From Fasciola hepatica (taxonomy: Eukaryota; Platyhelminthes; Trematoda; Plagiorchiida; Fasciolidae), in contig CANUEZ040000151.1 of NCBI GenBank assembly GCA_948099385.1, positions 6,270,001 through 6,334,000 of the forward strand: a DNA stretch of 64,000 nt, given 5' to 3'. The notes below the pieces were generated by a model. That model did not search any database. It saw only the letters and a program-made list of their open reading frames with translations, and was not told where the DNA came from. A program made the translations under genes and the position numbers. Of the stretch, positions 58,275-64,000 are shown piece by piece; the first letter of the stretch is position 1, and every line of letters starts with the position of its first letter.

Positions 58275-58505
58275 TTTCCCACTGGATAGTGGGTAATATT
58301 CCACCTCAGAGGTCGTAGGTTCAAATCCTCGCGATCACCGGTTACTCTGATGGTAATCCACTATAATCCCGTTCTCTATGCAGTTCTCCACTCCAAGTCT
58401 GATTTTGGGCTACTGTTTATCTCTAATATCGTAGTGGGCCATTGTGGCCATGTGGTATACCACTTCCATTACAATGATGCGCAAACGTGTAACAAAAGAA
58501 ACGAG
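58275..58505 (+). repeat. tRNA-derived SINE family S1, copy 2
   Basis: A-box-like CTGGATAGTGGGTAATAT and good B box AGGTTCAAATCCTCG (58315-58329), then a body shared with 40015-40235: GATCACCGG, TACTCTGATGGTAAT, GTTCTCCACTCCAAGTCTG, CTGTTTATCTCTAATATCGTAGTGGGCCA (in part) and GTGTAACAAAAGA. This copy preserves the tRNA-like head better than copy 1. Confidence 0.7.
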
Positions 58506-60060
58506 AAAAGCAATTACGACGTGCCGCTACAGCAACTATTTTGATTCTAATCCTCAGACCATTTTTCCCCACGAGTGAGTAATAAGTGGAATACAAGGTT
58601 CGGTAGAAAATGAGAAATTTTACGTTATACGGCAGCAAAAATTATGGTGGTGAACATCGAAACGAATTACTTCAACGGAATGCAAAATGCACAGTTTTCG
58701 ATCAAAACTGTTCCGCCCCCCGGGGAGGGAACAGGTGAATTTAGGAAGACTCTTAAAAGTTGGATTACATCAGTTCACAGTTTGGAGGGGTTCAGCTTCG
58801 ACGTTTGGCCGGAGTCAGTCGCATCATTGGGACCTGATTCGGAAGGTTTCCCAAGAAATGAGATCGTGAAGAGAGTTGCGCGGGGAACTCGACACAAATA
58901 ATATCTTCATTATCTTGATCCTTGAATTCCCATCGGATAACTAATCTGATCTGTGATAAATGACGAAAAAAGAAGACGGAGCTGGTCTGAATTCCGACAT
59001 GTCAAATCAATTACTCAAATATTACGGTAAAAACCCACTGGAATAAAAACCACGGTTTGAAATAATGATTTAAGACCTGTTCGCTTCGCTACTTTGGAGC
59101 GATTCCTTTTTTCTGAGCTCGAGGATTTCGTTCGTGTAATCCCCGAGAGATACTGAAACCCGAGGTGGCGTGTGACTATCTGTTCCAACTTTGGTACTGA
59201 TAATGGACTAACGGGGAACAATACGTCTCAGTTGAGTTTCCGATAAAACAGATGGAACAGCGGAATGACTAACCGTTGGCTGCATTCAACTTCTGTAAAG
59301 TTGTATGCTGCTTGGAGGTTCAGCACTCATCACACACCCTGATCAACGATAGTTGACTATCGGGGTCTAGCTGGTGACCTAATTTCTTACATCTACATCA
59401 GAGCGAATAACCGCTTTTGTTTGCATAAACTAAGATTTCGCAGTAAACTTTGTCGCCGCGAAACATCTGGAAAGTTTGCCATCCATTGGACTGAGTTATC
59501 TAAAAGCCACCGTCAGTAAAATCACTTCCCCGTTCACGATCAGGACGTCTGTATGTGCTCCAGATCTTTGAGATGCACGTTATTCTGTCTCATGACCTAG
59601 ACTGGACTTTCCACACCTATCTTCTCGGTGTTACGGCACCTGGTTTCATAAGCTTGGGCGGTTAAACACTCTCTGGCTTTTCCTTCCTCGTATCTGTGTC
59701 AATTTGCAGAAATAAGATTCGGTTACAAAATATCTGCCGTGGTATCCATTGAGCATAAAGAAGGAAGGGTTTCTTAAGCTCCCAGCCTTCGGAACAGGAT
59801 TGAGTGGCCGCTTGTTAACAACGATGATTGGGATTATCCAAGAAGCCGATTCATCTACTCGTTGAGTGAAGATGGTTCGACCAAAGTGAAAATAAGCAAA
59901 CGAGTCGAGGCTTAGCCGGCAGAGCGAAAGAGGGGTAGCTATTTCTTTCCTCACAGTAGAGAATATGACACTGGGGGATAAGATTATTATCACACCAGAA
60001 CCACTTTACAGATTGATATTATTATGGGATCGAAGACATTCAAGCTTGAGTACTGTCAAC
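58506..60060. other. No recognisable gene
   Basis: No motif in any frame; the 115-codon minus-strand frame at 59646-59993 is featureless. Confidence 0.4.
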
Positions 60061-60064
60061 CATG

Positions 60065-60140
60065 GTGAGATTCACACCCAGGCATGGACGTGACACACGC
60101 CCGCGTTAACCGTGCGTTCCACCAGTTGACTTACAAAGCC
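60065..60140 (-). repeat. tRNA-like module just upstream of RTE copy B
   Basis: On the minus strand GTAAGTCAACTGGTGGAACG (A-box-like) and TGGGTGTGAATCTCACC (B-box-like) lie about 30 nt apart. Likely another SINE head. Confidence 0.35.
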
Positions 60141-60164
60141 ATACATGGTGAATCAATTCCCCGT

Positions 60165-61010
60165 CACGACGAGACGTGGTATGATGGCTTGTGTACCTCC
60201 ATGACTTAAAGAGCTATACAGGGCGGCCTTCCTTAAACCGGAGATCCAATCATGCCTGACAATGTAATGGATAGAGGCCAGATAAAGTCCAGTCTCATCA
60301 TCATCATAGTGATATATCGCCAAACAGAAGGGCAAGCCCCACTGATCACTGCTTTTCTCGCCATGTTGCAAATGGAAATGGAAAAAAATGAATATGTAAG
60401 AGGGACAGGGAGTGGACTTACAGGAGTGGGAGAAGGAAACAACGGCCTAGTAGCCAACACACGGAATACACAATCTAGCTGTACAGATACACATTGATCA
60501 ATCCAGTCTCTGAACCGGTTGACAAGCGACATTCGGTCCTAACCACTATGCCCCTCAAAAGTACACTCCAGTGAGTGAACACGAAGGGAAAGAGTTTATC
60601 GGTCTAAAATCCTCCCATAGACAGACGTGGGAGTGGAGTACCTGTGGTTTCTGTCGATGGTGGAAGAAGCCACCGCACTTCATTGGGCAGTTATAGTCCG
60701 CCTGAGCTGGGCAACCCCGGCTCATACAATGCTGATCCGTCCATATTCAGCTTGCTTCATTTGGTGCATGGCGTTAAGAAGTGAATCCGAAAAGCAGATC
60801 GATAACAAAACACCAGCGAAGACAAGACCGAATGCTTACAGCAATCAGGTCTCACGTGACAGACCAGAAGTTCCTTCACGGGTTCTTCGGTCATGTTCCC
60901 ACGCTGAATTATTGCCCACTGCCTTGTGGGTGAGACTTCTGAGTCAAAGGCTCCGGTTAGGGTTCACGAAGGGAAACCTTTCTGCGGGTCGTCGCGAGGT
61001 ATGCTTTACC
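60165..61010 (+). repeat. RTE 5' untranslated region, copy B
   Basis: Aligns with the minus strand of 45060-45800. Between about 60240 and 60440 it carries extra sequence that copy A lacks. Ends with CTCCGGTTAGG just before the coding part. Confidence 0.75.
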
Positions 61011-61144
61011 TAGAAACCTCCAGCATCTTTCCTGTGAAGGACCTTACCAACTTTTTCTGTTAATTTAATATCGACACAAAACTTTATGAGTAATTGCTGC
61101 TCTGATAGAAGCAGTAGTTCAGGAGTCGAGTAAGAATCGAATGC

Positions 61145-61935
61145 TCTTCCTAAGCTTAAATATCCACTTCACCTGGCTGCTTTCAACGTTCGAACACTAT
61201 GCCAGATAGAGCAACAGGCTGCCCCCAAAAGAACTCTTGAAAATTTCAAATTAGATATATGCTGTGTCTCCGAAACGTGTACACATAATCCCACTCCTGT
61301 AACCACTATTCGCAGCCCAGGTACCACCTCGGTCTCTCGCTTCACTCTTCATGTGTCAAGTGATCCGACGTCTAGTGTTCGTGGTCAGACCGGAGCTGGG
61401 ATTGCTTTCAGCATGAGAGTTGAGCGCACACTGATATACTGGATTCCAGTCAGCAATCGTTTGTGTGCAGTTCGGTTGGGTGGTTCTGTGAGCGTTTACA
61501 ACAAAAACTGAAGCACCGATGCTTGTTCATCGTGTCTACCTATACGTCCACTGACTACAGTTTCTCTGAAACCAAGGACGAATTCCATCAAGATTTGTCT
61601 GAACTGCTTCGAAGAGCATGTTCAACGGACGTGGTGGTCGTTGCTGGGAATTTCAATGCTCAAAAGGGCTGTTTAGGGGATTCTGAAAGCACATTAGAGA
61701 CCCGTTTACTATCCCGGCCAATCGGAATGACAACAGCGATTGTCTCATTCAGTTGTAGTCTTACCACAGGTAGTTTCTGGAGAGTACGAACTTCTGCGAT
61801 AAGAAGCGGCATGAACTCACATGGCGACCTATCACGTCTTCACATCGTTGGATTCAGATTGGTCATATTTTCAATGGTCACCGCTGGCGTGGATCAGTTG
61901 ATGATTGCCATCCATTTTGATCTACTCCGGTGAAC
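61145..61935 (+). pseudogene. RTE endonuclease, copy B
   Basis: LKYPLHLAAFNVRTLCQIEQ (about 61156) is the N-terminal box of flatworm RTE endonucleases, followed by LDICCVSETCTHNPTPVTTI and SPGTTSVSRFTLHVSSDP. After a stop and frame change near 61510 come HRCLFIVSTYTSTDYSFSET and VVVVAGNFNAQKGCLGDSES. As in copy A, GDFNAQ reads GNFNAQ. The linker (62080-62544) begins MQLDVQDPNESWEQTKKALF. Confidence 0.8.
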
Positions 61936-62544
61936 TCAGATCACGACTTAGTACGTTCTCGCTTCTCCTTATTTAACAGGCGTAGTCACACCAACGTAAA
62001 AGCCCCTCAGCCAGCGCAATTATGTCCAGACGATAACCGCAGATCTGCTTTTCAGGTAAAGCTGTCTACATGGTAATCGATGCAGCTGGATGTTCAGGAC
62101 CCAAATGAAAGTTGGGAACAGACCAAGAAAGCATTGTTTGCAGTGTCCAACGCGAAGCAAGACTCTGATTCAAATGGGCCTCACAAAGGATGGATATTTT
62201 CGGTATCAAAAGCTCTGTTGGATGCTCGCAAATCAGGCCCTTCGGAAATGCATACATCTCTCAAACACCAACTGACTGGGAGCCGGAGAAATGACCGTGA
62301 ACAATTCGAGATTGCGAAATGTACGGAAACGGAAAAGGCTGCTTCCGTTGGCAATACTCGCAACCTTTTTAAGATTAGAAGTGCAAGTCCACAGAAGCCC
62401 CGAGTAAACAGGTTAATCAAGGAATCCGAAAGTTCACTAATTCGCTCTCAGGGAGGTCGCCTGGACCATTTGGCGGAGCACTTTAAGAAACAATTCAGTT
62501 GGCCTGCAAGAGCAGTGGACCTCTCAAATATACTAGCAAGATAA

Positions 62545-63900
62545 TTGATGCAGGTAGATATCACTGTTCCATCAGAAATGGAGGTTAGGCGGGAGGTGGG
62601 TTATTTGAAAAGATACAAAGCTGGTGGACCGGAAGGGTTGTCTCCATCTTTTTTCAAGGATGGATATGAAGCTTTGGTTTCGGAATTAACAAAACTCCTC
62701 CGTATTATTTATGATAGTGAGCAGATTCCCAGGGAATGGTGTAAATCGGTGATTGTGCCGATTTACAATAAAAGTGACCGATCCTCCTGTGAAAACCACA
62801 GGGGAATTAGCTTAGTGGATGTCGCATCCAAATTGCTCTCAAGAAATATTCTTCACTGACTACCCAGTGCCAGCGAAATTTGTACACTTGAGAATCAAGC
62901 CAGTTTCAGACTTGGTCGGGGTTCTATCAACCACATCTTTACTCTTCGACAAACCTTAGAGCACAGACACATCTTCCGTAGCCCATAATCTCTGTCTTTC
63001 TTTATCTGAAAGTGGCTTTTGATTCAGTCGACCGCACAGTTCTCTGGTGTTGTCTCTTATTGAAGGGCGTGACAGAGAAGTTTATTTCTCTTTTCCAATG
63101 CTCGTACGCTAACTGCCGAAGCCGAGTTCGTGCTTAAGGCGATCTTTCATACGAGTTCAGCACGGAAAGTGTTCCCAAGGGTTGTCCTCTTTTGCACTTC
63201 CTCTCCAAATTTGTAGTTGAATTGATTCCTGAGATAGCCCTATCTTCGTGTGAGAATAGCGGTATCGGTCTTTGCTCAGGCAGTAGACTGTCTGACATGG
63301 AATACGAGAACGATATTGCTCTTCTGAATGAAGGACGAGGTAAGTTGCAAGCTTTTTTTAGATAGCTTGAACAGTAGTGTATGAATGTTTGGGATGTGCT
63401 TTGCACCTTCAAAGTGTAAAATGCTCCTGCAGAACTGGGTTGGCTCAACACTAAATTTCGTCCTGGCAGGGCAATAATCAGGTAGATAAATTTTCTTATC
63501 TGGGCAGTTACATTTCACGAAGAGGTCAGATAACGTATAAAGTGTCGTACATGCCGAGGCATGTTTGGCTTTTACTAACCTCCGTCATCTGTGGCGTCGG
63601 CGTGACGTCCGATTCTCTGTCATGAGTAGAGTGTAAACTGTAGCAGTTACGTCCGTTCTTTTATGCGGCTCAGAAACATGGCCAATAATGATGGATCATA
63701 GACGAAGACCATCGGTATCTCGGTAGCTTTGTCGGAATATGGTGGAAATGCCGTATCATCAATGCTGAGGTTCGGCGTAAGGTGTTGGGAACCAGATGTC
63801 AATCCCTGGATCAAGTACTGAATCTAGACAGGTTAAAGCGACTCGGACATGTTACGCATGTCCACCGACAGACTTTCTCAGCCTACGCTGTCCTCCGAGA
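62545..63900 (+). pseudogene. RTE reverse transcriptase and C-terminal domain, copy B
   Basis: VDITVPSEMEVRREVGYLKR and YKAGGPEGLSPSFFKDGYEA form the RT entry. IPREWCKSVIVPIYNKSDRS and SCENHRGISLVDVASKLLSR follow in one open frame to 62859. Then in shifted frames: LKVAFDSVDRTVLWCC (63005, motif A intact), KGCPLLHFLSKFVVELIPEI, and SDMEYENDIALLNEGRGKLQ, where YADD again reads YEND. FSYLGSYISRRGQ and VLGTRCQSLDQVLNLDRL carry the thumb and C-terminus. Confidence 0.8.
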
Positions 63901-64000
63901 CAGGGGGTGATTGGAAGGTAGGTCGAGGTGGTTAGTCCATGACAGGGCAAAAATGTGTGAAAACCTTGACCAATGGACTTGATCAAGTAGGACGTGTGAG

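Larger units (their letters stand above)
60165..64000 (+). mobile_element. RTE-type LINE, copy B, running off the window
   Basis: Plus-strand element in the order 5' untranslated region, AP endonuclease, linker, RT, C-terminal domain, with similarity to copy A from 60165 to about 63690. Sequence continues past the region conserved with copy A. ALNLDRLKRLGHVTHVHRQT-like text at 63820-63870 is the C-terminal L-R-W-L-G-H-V box of RTE proteins. Frameshifts occur in the endonuclease (about 61510) and RT. Confidence 0.85.

Noticed and set aside
1..64000. CRISPR arrays, bacterial operons, rRNA genes
   Set aside because: No regularly spaced direct repeats, no ribosome-binding-site/gene pairs and no rRNA-like conserved blocks were seen.

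Overview
The window looks like repeat-rich, intron/intergenic DNA from a flatworm, most likely a digenean trematode. By eye it is AT-rich, with dense stops in all frames, (AT)n and (TAA)n microsatellites, tRNA-derived SINE-like units, and decayed copies of the retroelement families typical of trematodes: Penelope-like elements (PLE) with a C-terminal GIY-YIG endonuclease, RTE-type LINEs with an AP endonuclease, and CR1/Jockey-type LINEs. The lineage is inferred from the repeats; the species cannot be fixed from this sequence. No intact protein-coding gene was found. The only trace of a non-transposon protein is one immunoglobulin-like domain with two in-frame stops at about 24.5-24.8 kb.

Layout. 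1-15 kb: mostly anonymous sequence with tRNA-like SINE pieces (2.06, 5.66 kb), hammerhead-ribozyme-like motifs (5.7, 10.75, 11.05 kb) and a diverged direct duplication (12.5/13.5 kb). 15.2-16.1 kb: decayed PLE (RT plus GIY-YIG). 17.02 kb: a foldable tRNA cloverleaf. 18.1-19.2 kb: a dispersed repeat and an RTE tail. 21.6-28.5 kb: two Tc1-like transposons in inverted orientation inside a longer inverted repeat; between them lie a PLE RT fragment and the Ig-like fragment. 30-31 kb: PLE 3' end split by a GC-richer segment. 33-35 kb: (AT)24 and more hammerhead-like motifs. 35.1-38.2 kb: a nearly complete PLE with direct terminal repeats (pLTRs), preceded head-to-head by an inverted copy of its own 3' end, and carrying a 121-bp palindromic insertion with a 12-bp target duplication. 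40.6-41.8 kb: 5'-truncated PLE between short inverted repeats. 42.2-45.8 kb: RTE element, minus strand. 46.3-46.7 kb: a longer copy of the palindromic (foldback) element. 46.7-47.6 kb: PLE pieces in both orientations. 48.0-49.4 kb: CR1/Jockey LINE, minus strand. 51-51.7 kb: three tRNA-like modules. 54.0-58.1 kb: RTE LINE (minus) split by a CR1-type LINE (plus). 58.3 kb: second copy of the SINE seen at 40.0 kb. 60.2 kb to the end: second RTE element, plus strand, running off the window.

The elements do not form a pathway; the window records successive insertions. Three things merit attention: the foldback element family (147-bp near-perfect arms in one copy, a compact 121-bp form in the other); the PLE with pLTRs and head-to-head junction; and the recurring CTGATGAG...GAAA motifs, some next to PLE or tRNA-like SINE sequence, that resemble degenerate hammerhead ribozymes. 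Two RTE copies also share the same substitutions at catalytic motifs, suggesting an already defective subfamily was copied.
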